From Gammaproteobacteria bacterium (GTDB lineage Bacteria; Pseudomonadota; Gammaproteobacteria; UBA6429; Thiohalophilaceae), in assembly GCA_029881995.1 (NCBI GenBank), contig JAOULO010000001.1:124001-188000 (forward strand): a DNA stretch of 64,000 nucleotides, given 5' to 3'. The position numbers were made by a program, and so were the translations under genes. Below the pieces are notes generated by a model that saw only the letters and a program-made list of their open reading frames with translations, was not told the DNA's origin and searched no databases. This document shows, in pieces, positions 34,856-43,373 of the stretch (the first letter of the stretch is position 1; every line of letters begins with the position of its first letter).

Positions 34856-34885
34856 GTAAAAGTTTATTTGCCGCAAGCGTATTTT

Positions 34886-34911
34886 CCCCGCCACATGGCG
34901 GGGTTTTTTTT
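34886..34911 (+). terminator. Intrinsic terminator of the 34304 gene
   Basis: CCCCGCC / GGCGGGG stem with a 4-base loop followed by eight T residues. It lies 30 bases past the stop codon. Confidence 0.95.
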
Positions 34912-34923
34912 GCCTACTTACCG

Positions 34924-36117
34924 TCAGAGTCTGGCGAGTAAGACCGATTTGATTTCATCATTGGTCATGACGATGGGATTGGTCTTCATACTACTACCTC
35001 GAGAGTGGGCCACTACATGATCCAGTTCATCTAATTTCACCCCATACTCTCCCAGGCGGGGCAGTTTCATGCGCCCGGTCCAGGCGTGAAGCAGGGCCAC
35101 CAAGGCAGTTCCGGCTTCATCGTAGCTGGAAAAGTGATGGCCACTGAGGACTGCCGCCACTTTGGCATAGCGTTTCAGACCCGGATTATCTGGTTCACGT
35201 TCATTCATAATTCGAATATTGGCTGCCGTGGCCTCGGCCACCAGGGTGCCACACACCACACCGTGGGGAATTGGGTAAAAGGCCCCCAGGGGTGAGGCCA
35301 GGCCATGCACCGAACCCAGACCACACTGGGCCAGGGTAATCCCGGAAAGCATGGCTGCATAATGCATTTTGGCGCGATATTCAGCGCTGTCATTCGGTGT
35401 TTCATACCAGTGCAACAGGCTGTCTCTGACCGCCCGCAAGCCATCCAGGGCCAGGGCATCGGTAAAAGGATTCGCCTTAATTGAGACATATGACTCCATC
35501 AGCTGAGTCAGAGCATCCATGCCATTGGCCGCGATCAGGGCTGGTGGACAACTGGCCAGTAAATCCGGATCCAGCACCGCATATTCCGCCACCAATTTGT
35601 CATCCCGGAAGGATTTTTTAAAACCCGCCTGACCATGGGTACTGAGTACCGCATTTTTGGTGGCCTCACTGCCAGTACCAGCTGTGGTGGGAACAGCGAT
35701 CAGGGGTACAGCTGGACCCTGGTAATCCAGCTCCGGGCCAACCCCTTCCAGATAATCCATCACACTCCGTCCTACCCGTAATAAACCGGCGATGGCCTTG
35801 CCAGCATCCAGAGCACTACCGCCTCCGATGGCGATCACTACATCGATGGATTTATCAGCAAAGGCTCTGACCTTCTCGTCCACCAGTTCCGGGGAAGGCT
35901 CCCCGGCCACGGCACACTGGTGAATTTCTATTCCCTGCTGTTGCAAGGATTGCTGCAGGCTCTCCCATGCGGGACTATCAGTGAATGACCGGCCACCAGT
36001 GACCACCAGGGCAGTTTGTCCAAATTGACGAACCAGACCAGGCAGCTTGTTAATGGCACCTGCACCAAACTCGATACGGGGTAAGCGGGCGATACTAAAA
36101 CTCATGTTCAAGGGCAT
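34924..36117 (-). CDS. Iron-containing (group III) alcohol dehydrogenase
   Basis: 397 residues. The NAD-binding half has VVIAIGGGSALDAGKAIA and PTTAGTGSEATKNAV. The metal-binding half has NGMDALTQLMESYVS (Asp ligand) and the histidines in GSVHGLASPLGAFYPIPHG. It oxidises or reduces a short alcohol/aldehyde pair. The ATG at 36117 shares a base with the upstream TAA (TAATG), so it is coupled to the monooxygenase gene; an in-frame ATG four codons later is an alternative. The partner suggests disposal of a reactive aldehyde or quinone. Confidence 0.93.
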   Translation of the reverse strand: MPLNMSFSIARLPRIEFGAGAINKLPGLVRQFGQTALVVTGGRSFTDSPAWESLQQSLQQQGIEIHQCAVAGEPSPELVDEKVRAFADKSIDVVIAIGGGSALDAGKAIAGLLRVGRSVMDYLEGVGPELDYQGPAVPLIAVPTTAGTGSEATKNAVLSTHGQAGFKKSFRDDKLVAEYAVLDPDLLASCPPALIAANGMDALTQLMESYVSIKANPFTDALALDGLRAVRDSLLHWYETPNDSAEYRAKMHYAAMLSGITLAQCGLGSVHGLASPLGAFYPIPHGVVCGTLVAEATAANIRIMNEREPDNPGLKRYAKVAAVLSGHHFSSYDEAGTALVALLHAWTGRMKLPRLGEYGVKLDELDHVVAHSRGSSMKTNPIVMTNDEIKSVLLARL

Positions 36118-36413
36118 TATCCTTTTGGAAAGAGTCCGCTATAAGGAACGCCCTGGCGAGGTTCTGCCATCCAGTCGGCGACGGTATCACGCCAGCGAAG
36201 ATAATGGGCAGTCTCTTTATGGGCAACAGCCGCCGCCTGATTCGCATAGGCCTCGTAGAGGACAAATCGGCCAGGATCTTCGCTGGATTGCAGAACATCG
36301 AACCGGGCATTACCTGCTTCCTGCACCGAAGCCTCGTGATTGAGACGGCTGGCCTCGATGAAATCCTCGATATTTTCCGGCTTGACGTGAACATGGACAA
36401 TGGTGACATTCAT
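36117..36413 (-). CDS. Antibiotic biosynthesis monooxygenase (ABM) domain protein
   Basis: 98 residues, the typical length of a dimeric ABM/LsrG-like ferredoxin-fold protein: VTIVHVHVKPENIEDFIEA, NARFDVLQSSEDPGRFVLYE and TAHYLRWRDTV. Such proteins oxidise quinols or isomerise small metabolites without a cofactor. RBS GGGAGCCGCC is good. It overlaps the alcohol dehydrogenase gene by one base, so the two act together. Confidence 0.88.
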   Translation of the reverse strand: MNVTIVHVHVKPENIEDFIEASRLNHEASVQEAGNARFDVLQSSEDPGRFVLYEAYANQAAAVAHKETAHYLRWRDTVADWMAEPRQGVPYSGLFPKG

Positions 36414-36666
36414 AGGCGGCTCCCTCTGATTATTCTTTTTCCAGTAAACCTGGCCAGTATATCAGCAGCCTGCGCAGAGTCTGAAACCCATTGATTTAGA
36501 CTGGGTATAAAAAAATTCGATGAGCAAGTGCTTCTCATGGGAATAAAAATCGGGTTAAATGGTTGATTATAGTGATGCAGTTCACATTTCAACTGTATAT
36601 AAAATGAGCAATTAGGTATACTAGCGCCGAATTGTGATAATACACATAATAAACAGGGTTATAATT

Positions 36667-37545
36667 ATGCACGGACTTACTACTAAAAGCTGCATGGTGG
36701 CAGCCTTTCTGCTCCTTATTAATTCGGGTGCCAGCGCTGTCGCCAATGATGACAACACCATCCGTTGGGCCGGTTGTGGAATTACCAAGAAGGCCTTTAT
36801 GGCGGAGCTGGCCAAGGGCTATGAGAAAAAAACCGGTATCAAGGTCAAGCTTGAAGGGGGCGGCGCCACACGGGGGATTCGTGATACTTCCAGCCTGAAG
36901 ATCGATATAGGTGGTAGTTGCCGTATGAGCCTACCAGAAACCGATCGCACTGAACTCTATGCCAGCCTGCACCCGGTCGCCTGGGATGCCCTGGCCATTA
37001 TCGTCCACAAATCCAACCCGGTTAAGAACCTGTCTACGGCCCAGATAAAAGATATCTACGCTGGCAAGGTCACCAACTGGAAGCAGTTGGGCGGTAATGA
37101 TGCCCCCATTAAACTCTATGCCCGCCAGGGCAATATCTCCGGCGTAGGTTATGCCATTCGCCAGTACATCTTTAAGGATGGAGGTATGGAGTTTCGGACC
37201 AAATATAAAGTGCGTTCATCAGGCCCACTGGAAAAGGCCGTTGAAAAAGATCCCAATGCCATGGGTATCACCGGGATCAGTAGTGCCCGTAAACGCGATG
37301 TCAAAGTCATCGAGTTTGATGGTAAACAACCCTCCATGGACAACCTGATGAAAGGTAAATATCAGCTCTACCGCCCCCTTTACCTGGTCACCAGTCCCAA
37401 GCCATCGAAAAAGGTAAAAGAGTTTATTTCCTTTGCCATGTCACCTGACGGCCGCAAGATCATTCGTAATAACCAGACTGTGCCTTATAAGGATGCGCCT
37501 AACCTGATGTCAAAAATGCTGGTGTATGGGTTTGATGTTCGATAA
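36667..37545 (+). CDS. Orphan PstS-like phosphate-binding protein
   Basis: 292 residues from ATG 36667 (CAGGG upstream; a GTG frame from 36634 lacks a signal). Signal peptide to about GASAVA. Type 2 periplasmic-binding fold with GGGATRGIRDTSSLKIDIGG and IIVHKSNPVKNLSTAQIKDIYAG, NWKQLGG and YARQGNISGVGYAIRQ. These are PstS-family motifs, yet no pst transport genes are near. It may serve scavenging, signalling or a different anion. A -10-like TATACT lies at 36617. Ends at a strong terminator. Confidence 0.87.
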   Translation: MHGLTTKSCMVAAFLLLINSGASAVANDDNTIRWAGCGITKKAFMAELAKGYEKKTGIKVKLEGGGATRGIRDTSSLKIDIGGSCRMSLPETDRTELYASLHPVAWDALAIIVHKSNPVKNLSTAQIKDIYAGKVTNWKQLGGNDAPIKLYARQGNISGVGYAIRQYIFKDGGMEFRTKYKVRSSGPLEKAVEKDPNAMGITGISSARKRDVKVIEFDGKQPSMDNLMKGKYQLYRPLYLVTSPKPSKKVKEFISFAMSPDGRKIIRNNQTVPYKDAPNLMSKMLVYGFDVR

Positions 37546-37566
37546 TGAACTATCGGATAGCTAAGT

Positions 37567-37594
37567 AAAAAAGCAGCCTGATGGCTGCTTTTTT
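37567..37594. terminator. Bidirectional intrinsic terminator, PstS-like / CDGSH
   Basis: AAAAAAGCAGCC pairs with GGCTGCTTTTTT across a TGAT loop; runs of A and T on both sides serve both converging genes. Confidence 0.92.
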
Positions 37595-38048
37595 ATTGTT
37601 CTTCTGTTTTGCTAAGTAGTGCGTCGTCCTTAAAATCGATCTTCTTATGACTGATATCGCAAAAGGGTTTAGTGCGAGACGCACCACAACGACAAAGTGC
37701 TGCCTTGTTACGAATGACCTTTGACTGACCATCCGTTCCAACTATAATCATCGGCCCTTTTGCCACCAGCATACCATCGGGTCGACAGCTAATAACGAGT
37801 ACTGTTGCCTGTTCTGAGGTTTCTCCCTTGCTGCTATCAACAATACAACTATCGGTAAAGCCAGATTCTGTATGGCTGCCATCACAAAGGGGTTTATTCT
37901 TCGATGCCCCACAGCGACACAGCAACATTTCACCTTCGTACTCGACTAATTCACCAATAGTGTTATAGACACGAAAATTCCCCTGAACCTGTAAGGGGCC
38001 ATCTTTTAATACGGTAATTATATTTTTAACGGCCACTAAACACTCCAT
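37593..38048 (-). CDS. Twin CDGSH-type iron-sulfur protein
   Basis: 151 residues with two tandem 2Fe-2S motifs of the mitoNEET kind. The first is CRCGASKNKPLCDGSH (ligands Cys44, Cys46, Cys55, His59). The second, CRCGASRTKPFCDISH (Cys119, Cys121, Cys130, His134), has Ile in place of the usual Gly. The N-terminal part before each motif is beta-rich. Role probably in redox or cluster transfer. Stop codon lies in the T-run of the terminator. Alternative starts near residue 1 cannot be decided. Confidence 0.9.
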   Translation of the reverse strand: MECLVAVKNIITVLKDGPLQVQGNFRVYNTIGELVEYEGEMLLCRCGASKNKPLCDGSHTESGFTDSCIVDSSKGETSEQATVLVISCRPDGMLVAKGPMIIVGTDGQSKVIRNKAALCRCGASRTKPFCDISHKKIDFKDDALLSKTEEQ

Positions 38049-38171
38049 GCCTGAGATGTTTCAATAAGGGATTTAATATAAATATCAAAATCCTTCCCCC
38101 ATCGAACGCACTACCAGAAACCAGTATAGCGGAATCCCACTATTACGGATTAATTGTACCAATGATTGCCA

Positions 38172-38762
38172 TTACTCAACCCGACAGGCCTCGGCAAATT
38201 CAAGGCGGGGACTGCGCGGATGAAGCCTGTCATGATCACCATAACCAAAGGCACAGATAAAGATCGATTTTGTTTTTCCATCAGGGAAAAAGGCTGCATC
38301 CAGTTTTTCAAAATTCACCCCGGACATAGGACCGGCATCCAGGCCCAGACTACGGATTGCCATGATCAGATAGGCCCCCTGCAAGCTGCTATTCAGAAAT
38401 GCCGAATGGCGAATCTTTTCTTCATTCCCAGCAAACCAGGAACGGGCATCGGTATGGGGAAACAGTTTTGGTAACTGCTCATAAAACTCCAGATCCATGG
38501 CAATGATCGCCACCACAGGTGCCGACATGGACTTGTCCACATTGCCTTCATTCAGGCAGGGCTTGAGTTTCTGCTTTGCCTCATCTGAAGTCACAAACAC
38601 CAGCCGGGCCGGACAGCTATTGGCGGCGGTCGGGCCCATTTTCATCAGATCATAGATTTCACGAATCTGATCTTCATTGACCGGTTTATCCTGCCAGTAA
38701 CTGAAACTGCGTGCCTCACGAAACAGGGTGTCCAACGATAGGTTATCAAGCGAATGACTCAT
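38172..38762 (-). CDS. RutE/HadB-type nitroreductase family protein
   Basis: 196 residues, FMN-dependent. LDTLFREARSFSYWQDKPV and the MGPTAANSCPARLVFV segment are the RutE (malonic semialdehyde reductase-like) signatures. GLDAGPMSG and the final ARG-rich PRSPRLEF segment match as well. No pyrimidine-degradation genes are near, so a general aldehyde or nitro compound reductase is as likely as RutE proper. Confidence 0.88.
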   Translation of the reverse strand: MSHSLDNLSLDTLFREARSFSYWQDKPVNEDQIREIYDLMKMGPTAANSCPARLVFVTSDEAKQKLKPCLNEGNVDKSMSAPVVAIIAMDLEFYEQLPKLFPHTDARSWFAGNEEKIRHSAFLNSSLQGAYLIMAIRSLGLDAGPMSGVNFEKLDAAFFPDGKTKSIFICAFGYGDHDRLHPRSPRLEFAEACRVE

Positions 38763-38903
38763 ACAAAAACTCCAGTAAACAAAGATGCAGCGATAATAAC
38801 CAAACCCCGCTTAATCACAACCATGGGTTTGTCATGGGTTTACTGACAAGCTGTCGTGTATCATTCTACAATCCTGACACACAACAATTCATAAAGGTCC
38901 AGC

Positions 38904-39593
38904 ATGTTCCCACTCCACGACGACAACCCCACCCAGCGCTTTCCCTTCATCACCATTCTATTCATCGTCGCCTGCTTAGTGATCTTCTTCTGGCAACTAT
39001 CACTGGGTAAAAATGGTCACGGTGCCATCGTCGTACTCGGTGCCACCCCTGCCTTCCTGTTCGGACACCAGCCCTACCCCGCCGCCGAAGTCCTACCCGT
39101 GTGGACCACCGCCTTCAGCAGTATGTTCCTGCACGGCGGCTGGATGCACCTGCTTGGTAACATGCTGTATCTCTGGATCTTCGGTAACAACATCGAAGAC
39201 GCCATGGGCAAACGTCGCTTCATCCTGTTCTATCTCACCTGTGGCATCGCCGCCCTCATGGCCAACGCCCTGCCCAACACCCACTCCGCCATCCCGATGA
39301 TCGGCGCCAGCGGTGCCATCTCCGGTGTCCTCGGTGCCTATCTATTACTCTTTCCCCATGCCCGCGTCCTCGTTGCCATCCCATTGGGTATTTTTATTCA
39401 TACCACGCGCATCCCTGCCGCCTGGGTACTGGTGCTCTGGTTTGTGTTGCAGGTGTTCAATTCTATGATGACCTCTGGTCAGCAAGGTGGTGTGGCTTGG
39501 GGGGCGCATATTGGGGGGTTTGTGGCGGGGATGGTGTTGGTGCCGTTTTTTAAGAGGCGGGGGGTTAGGCTGTTTACACCTAGGAGGAGTTGA
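38904..39593 (+). CDS. Rhomboid intramembrane serine protease
   Basis: 229 residues with six or seven hydrophobic spans. Seen: HGGWMHLLGNMLYLWIFG, the catalytic serine in GASGAISGVLGAYL and the catalytic histidine in WGAHIGGFVAGM. It cleaves membrane proteins inside the bilayer. Codons are strongly C-ending at the 5' part and G-rich at the very end, unlike the neighbours. The cargo-bearing repeat pair begins 22 bases after its stop. Confidence 0.93.
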   Translation: MFPLHDDNPTQRFPFITILFIVACLVIFFWQLSLGKNGHGAIVVLGATPAFLFGHQPYPAAEVLPVWTTAFSSMFLHGGWMHLLGNMLYLWIFGNNIEDAMGKRRFILFYLTCGIAALMANALPNTHSAIPMIGASGAISGVLGAYLLLFPHARVLVAIPLGIFIHTTRIPAAWVLVLWFVLQVFNSMMTSGQQGGVAWGAHIGGFVAGMVLVPFFKRRGVRLFTPRRS

Positions 39594-39614
39594 ATGGGGT
39601 TGGTGGTTGTTTCT

Positions 39615-39860
39615 TTTTAATTTGAGTCGACTATCGTCGAGCTGGATCTAAGTCAGGTCTCGTCCTGACAGACGAGGTACTTTTGTTTCGGCAAAAGTAC
39701 CCAAAACCATTGCCTCCAAAGATGGCGCAAGCGTGTGTTCGGGTTTTGGTTTTTTGTTGAGCATTGGCAGAAGGGGCATCCCAGCCCCTCTGCCAATGCG
39801 GCGGCGTCCATGCCGCCACTTATCTGATTATAATAAACCAAAATCCAAACACGGGCCATC
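39615..39860 (+). repeat. Structured repeat copy A (left arm of inverted pair)
   Basis: First 63 bases (39615-39677) are identical, in reverse complement, to 40906-40968. An inner block (39721-39860) begins GATGGCGCAAGCGTGTG and ends CCAAACACGGGCCATC, itself an inverted repeat. Inside it are two hairpins, GCATTGGCAGA-type (39771-39800) and GGCGGC / GCCGCC. Short ORFs in it are chance. No function for host genes is seen in this 343-base gap. Confidence 0.85.
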
Positions 39861-39936
39861 GTAGGGGATTGATCCACTAGATTGGTAGGAGTAGGCTTAT
39901 TTTGAAGTAGCTTCAAACTTTTCAAATCAGAACCAT

Positions 39937-40596
39937 ATGGATAATGGAAAACTAAACAATCTAGCACTTCTTCTTGGTATTATACTTGTAGCAATAATGC
40001 TGAATGGCTGTGCAGCACCAAGTTACTGGCCAGAGGTTCATGGCAGGGTACTGGACGAAACCACCGACCAGCCAATTGAAGGCGCCATCGTGGTAGCCAA
40101 ATGGCGAGGTTATAGCAGTCATGCCTTTATACAGGTTCGTAGCACTTGTTATCACATTGAAACCGCGACTACAGATAAAATGGGGCGTTTTACCTTTCCC
40201 TCACGTATGGATGGAATAAGTACCGTGCAAAGAAGGTTTGTGGCCTATCGTGTTTATAAAGCCGGTTATGTCACCTCAGATAAAACATATGAGAAAGAAA
40301 TTTATGAAAAAAAATTAAAATACCTTAAACCATTTAATGGTACAAATGAGGAGCGACTAAAATATTTGGTCCAGTTTGGAGATGTGATTAGGTGTGCAAA
40401 TGCTGATGACGCAGACAAGAAGTTGGTAATAGTTAAAGAGAAGTTATATAACGAAGGTAGATTTCTGCCTGACACAAAAAAAGGGTTAGAGTATGCAGAT
40501 ACTCTATTGTTTGGATTTGAGTCTCGAAAGTATGGTCGAGAAGAAGCCCATAAAAGACGTGATAAGAGATTGAGGAAAGGGTATGGAATATATTAA
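39937..40596 (+). CDS. Lipoprotein with carboxypeptidase-regulatory-like domain (repeat-flanked cargo)
   Basis: 219 residues with a lipoprotein signal ending LNGC (Cys about 25). Residues about 35-95 look like a carboxypeptidase regulatory-like beta-sandwich: VHGRVLDETTDQPIEGAIVV and TDKMGRFTFPS. The rest is lysine-rich and unknown. AT-rich and lysine-codon-heavy compared with the flanking genes. It is the only gene between two inverted repeat copies, so horizontally moved cargo is a fair inference. Confidence 0.7.
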   Translation: MDNGKLNNLALLLGIILVAIMLNGCAAPSYWPEVHGRVLDETTDQPIEGAIVVAKWRGYSSHAFIQVRSTCYHIETATTDKMGRFTFPSRMDGISTVQRRFVAYRVYKAGYVTSDKTYEKEIYEKKLKYLKPFNGTNEERLKYLVQFGDVIRCANADDADKKLVIVKEKLYNEGRFLPDTKKGLEYADTLLFGFESRKYGREEAHKRRDKRLRKGYGIY

Positions 40597-40718
40597 GAAT
40601 GTTTCTTAATTCATTGCCCCTTCTCTATGTACTTATGGATTACGCTTAGCTTACCCACCCTGGAGTTCCTTCTCTTTTAAACATGATAGTCAATTCGTTT
40701 TGGGGTTTGGCCGACTTT

Positions 40719-40968
40719 GATGGCGCGTGTTTGGGTTTTGGTTTTTCAATATAAAATTAGGAGGCCACAAGGATGTGGCCGTGTGAAGCAGCCGGGCCAG
40801 GGATGGCCCGTCTGCGAACCTCAACAAAAAACCAAAACCCAAACACACGTCTGCGCCATCTCAGGAGGGGCACTTTTTGGGTACTTTTTGGTGCTTCAAA
40901 AAGTTCCTCGTCTGTCAGGACGAGACCTGACTTAGATCCAGCTCGACGATAGTCGACTCAAATTAAAA
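40719..40968 (-). repeat. Structured repeat copy B (right arm of inverted pair)
   Basis: Reverse-oriented copy of the 39615 element. The outer 63 bases are identical. The inner block (40719-40860) starts GATGGCGCGTGTTTGGG and ends ACGTCTGCGCCATC. Its two hairpins have other stem sequences, GGCCAC / GTGGCC and CGGGCCA / TGGCCCG, than copy A. Together with 40597-40718, where I see nothing else, it fills the gap before prmC. Confidence 0.85.
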
Positions 40969-41005
40969 GATAATGCCAAGAACCCATCTGATCACCACCC
41001 CCCTA

Positions 41006-41026
41006 CCCCCTCCTGCAAGGAGGGGG
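41006..41026. repeat. C/G-rich palindrome before prmC
   Basis: CCCCCTCCT and AAGGAGGGGG form a near-perfect hairpin with a two-base loop. It is of the same scattered extragenic type as the repeat at 10203. It sits between repeat copy B and the prmC start. Confidence 0.7.
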
Positions 41027-41089
41027 AGAATAAAACCCCATTCATACCCTATAATACCCACAAACCAAGCAACCCCAAACCACCCATCT

Positions 41090-41929
41090 ATGTCCCTCAC
41101 CATCGCCGAAGCCCTGAAACAAGCAACAACGCAACTCCAGGCCGTGAGTGACTCCGCCCGCCTCGACGCCGAGGTTCTCCTTGCCCATGTTTTAAAAAAA
41201 GACCGCGTGCATTTTCTGACCTGGCCCGAGAAACCGATCTCTGAATTAACCTACAAAGTCTTTCTCGATCTGGTAAACCGCCGTGTCGAAGGAGAACCCA
41301 TTGCCTATATCATCGATCAACAGGAGTTCTGGTCTATCAAGTTACGGGTCACACCCGATACCTTGATCCCAAGACCAGAAACGGAATTGCTGGTGCTAGA
41401 GGCATTGAACCTGTTGAAGGAGGATGAACGTTATAAAATTGCTGACCTTGGTACGGGCAGTGGTGCGATTGCGATTGCGATTGCCAGTGAACGGCCACTC
41501 TGCACAGTAATTGGAATAGATCAGTCACGCATGGCGGTGAAGGTAGCGGATCGGAATGCGGCCAGTCTGGGACTCAAGAATGTCACGATTCGACAGGGTG
41601 ACTGGTTGACGGACTTTGCTGATCACAGTCTGGATATGATCGTCACCAACCCACCGTATGTGGCGGAAAATGATCCCCATCTTGCCGAGGGGGATGTCCG
41701 TTTTGAACCCTCATCGGCCCTGCTGGCCGGTCCAGAAGGGATGAATGAATACCGCAAGATCATTCCCGAAGCGGTACGATGCCTCAAGAAACACGGCTGG
41801 ATATTGCTGGAGCACGGTTATGACCAGCAGGACAAGTTGCTTGATCTCTTAACAGCGGAAGGTTTCACGGAAGCCCGTGGAATAAAGGATTATGCGGGAC
41901 AGCCACGGGTCATTATTGCCCATACCTGA
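41090..41929 (+). CDS. prmC: Peptide chain release factor N5-glutamine methyltransferase
   Basis: 279 residues from ATG 41090 (MSLTIAEALKQAT); the frame upstream to 40973 is repeat-derived and proline-rich. SAM site IADLGTGSGAIAIAIA and the NPPYVAENDPHL motif that grips the substrate glutamine (about residue 187) identify PrmC. It methylates the GGQ glutamine of RF1/RF2. Gammaproteobacteria usually have prfA directly upstream; here a repeat-bounded cargo gene lies there. Moves with moeB downstream as usual. Confidence 0.95.
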   Translation: MSLTIAEALKQATTQLQAVSDSARLDAEVLLAHVLKKDRVHFLTWPEKPISELTYKVFLDLVNRRVEGEPIAYIIDQQEFWSIKLRVTPDTLIPRPETELLVLEALNLLKEDERYKIADLGTGSGAIAIAIASERPLCTVIGIDQSRMAVKVADRNAASLGLKNVTIRQGDWLTDFADHSLDMIVTNPPYVAENDPHLAEGDVRFEPSSALLAGPEGMNEYRKIIPEAVRCLKKHGWILLEHGYDQQDKLLDLLTAEGFTEARGIKDYAGQPRVIIAHT

Positions 41930-42021
41930 TCACCCTGCCCTATATCTGACACTATTTACGCGGTTTAAACCCCTTGCACTTGGCCGCCAAAAAGGTAGGC
42001 TTTGTATATGCGAGTCGATAG

Positions 42022-42414
42022 ATGAATAACCAGATAAAACATCGTGAAATTCAGTTTGATGCCATGCACCCGGATCCCAACCAGGCGCAAAGTGCCATGT
42101 TATTGCTGGCCGATGTCACCGGTATCGAAAATTCCACGGTGCAAACACCGACCAGCCTGTTGGTTAGCTATGATGTGAGCCTGATTACCCTGGATGATAT
42201 TCTCACGGAGCTGACCGACGAAGGGCTTCATATCTATAACTCCCTGCTCTTTAAACTCAAACAGGCCCTCTACAGTTATACCGAGCAGACCCAGAGGGCC
42301 AATATTGCCGATAACCAGAAGACCTCCAGCCGCAAGATGCATGTTAAACAGTATCAGCGTCGTCCCCATGGCTGTCGCGATCAACGACCACATCACTGGC
42401 GTGACTATCTATAA
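42022..42414 (+). CDS. Hypothetical protein between prmC and moeB
   Basis: 130 residues. The first 90 residues have a beta-alpha-beta rhythm (GIENSTVQTPTSLLVSYDVS) reminiscent of small ferredoxin-like metal-binding folds, but no CXXC. The tail is rich in His, Arg and Gln (QRRPHGCRDQRPHHWRD), perhaps metal binding. Same strand as prmC and moeB with short gaps, so one operon. Confidence 0.6.
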   Translation: MNNQIKHREIQFDAMHPDPNQAQSAMLLLADVTGIENSTVQTPTSLLVSYDVSLITLDDILTELTDEGLHIYNSLLFKLKQALYSYTEQTQRANIADNQKTSSRKMHVKQYQRRPHGCRDQRPHHWRDYL

Positions 42415-42462
42415 ATAAGGTTAACCCTTTTATCTTTTCCCTTTTCCCTTTACTCTGCCCCT

Positions 42463-43203
42463 ATGGATGACGAACGCCTGCTCCGTTATGGTCGACAGAT
42501 CATGCTGCCCCAGATTGATATCGAGGGACAGGAAAAACTTGCCCAGTCAACGGCCCTGATCATTGGTCTGGGTGGCCTGGGTTCACCCATTGCCATGTAC
42601 CTGGCCACCGCCGGAGTCGGTCATTTAATCCTGGTCGACTTTGATGAGGTGGAACTTTCAAACCTGCAACGCCAGATCATTCACCACAACAAAGACCTGG
42701 GCCGACCCAAGGTAGAATCAGCTAAAGATACCCTGTTGTCCCTTAACCCAGAGACTCGAATCACCTGCATCAATGAAAAGCTGGATGAGGCCGAACTGAC
42801 TGAACAGGTCCGACAGGCCGATGTGGTACTGGATGGAAGCGATAATTTCACTACACGTTTTATGGTTAATCGGGTCTGTGTGAAACAAAAGACCCCCCTG
42901 GTGAGCGGTGCGGCCATTCGCATGGAAGGTCAGATCGCGGTTTTTATGAACAACCTGCCCGATAGTCCCTGTTATCAATGTCTATATAAAGAAGAAGGCG
43001 AAGAAGAGACTCGCTGCAGTGAGACCGGTGTGCTGGCCCCGGTAGTCGGTATCATCGGCAGCCTCCAGGCCACCGAGGCCATCAAGATATTATCTGATAT
43101 TACTGATGAATCAACAGGTTGGATTTTGATCATGGATGCCCTGCGTCAGGAATGGCGCAAATTGAAACTTGCCAAAGATCCCAACTGCCCTATTTGCGGT
43201 TAA
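42463..43203 (+). CDS. moeB: MoeB/ThiF-family adenylyltransferase
   Basis: 246 residues, E1-like enzyme that adenylates the C-terminal glycine of a sulfur-carrier protein (MoaD in molybdopterin, or ThiS). ATP site LIIGLGGLGSPIAMYLA; catalytic region DGSDNFTTRF; zinc cysteines in CYQC and CPIC. No C-terminal rhodanese domain is fused, but a periplasmic rhodanese gene follows. Position after prmC is typical of MoeB. Confidence 0.93.
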   Translation: MDDERLLRYGRQIMLPQIDIEGQEKLAQSTALIIGLGGLGSPIAMYLATAGVGHLILVDFDEVELSNLQRQIIHHNKDLGRPKVESAKDTLLSLNPETRITCINEKLDEAELTEQVRQADVVLDGSDNFTTRFMVNRVCVKQKTPLVSGAAIRMEGQIAVFMNNLPDSPCYQCLYKEEGEEETRCSETGVLAPVVGIIGSLQATEAIKILSDITDESTGWILIMDALRQEWRKLKLAKDPNCPICG

Positions 43204-43208
43204 TTTCC

Positions 43209-43230
43209 GAGCAAACTGCTCAACTTTTTT
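43209..43230 (+). terminator. Probable intrinsic terminator of moeB
   Basis: GAGCA / TGCTC stem with a 3-base loop followed by AACTTTTTT, just past the moeB stop. The stem is short. Confidence 0.55.
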
Positions 43231-43373
43231 CACCATCATCCGGCTCTAAGCCATTGACTTCTAGTGAAAACCAATCCCCTATTTTTAATGTTCAATTAAA
43301 GTCCTACACCAGTTTGGCCGAAAAGTATTTAGCAATTCCTGTTTCAACCACCTAATCAAAAAGGAGGGTCGTC

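Noticed and set aside
36410-36592. 60-residue minus-strand ORF upstream of the monooxygenase gene
   Set aside because: No RBS or domain and it overlaps the leader of the real gene. The 253-base gap 36414-36666 otherwise shows only a -10-like TATACT.
39631-39967. Minus-strand ORFs in repeat copy A
   Set aside because: Encoded by the structured repeat itself; the frames cross the hairpins and resemble the chance proteins often predicted in such repeats.
40717-40935. 72-residue ORF in repeat copy B
   Set aside because: Same reason: it lies completely within the repeat.
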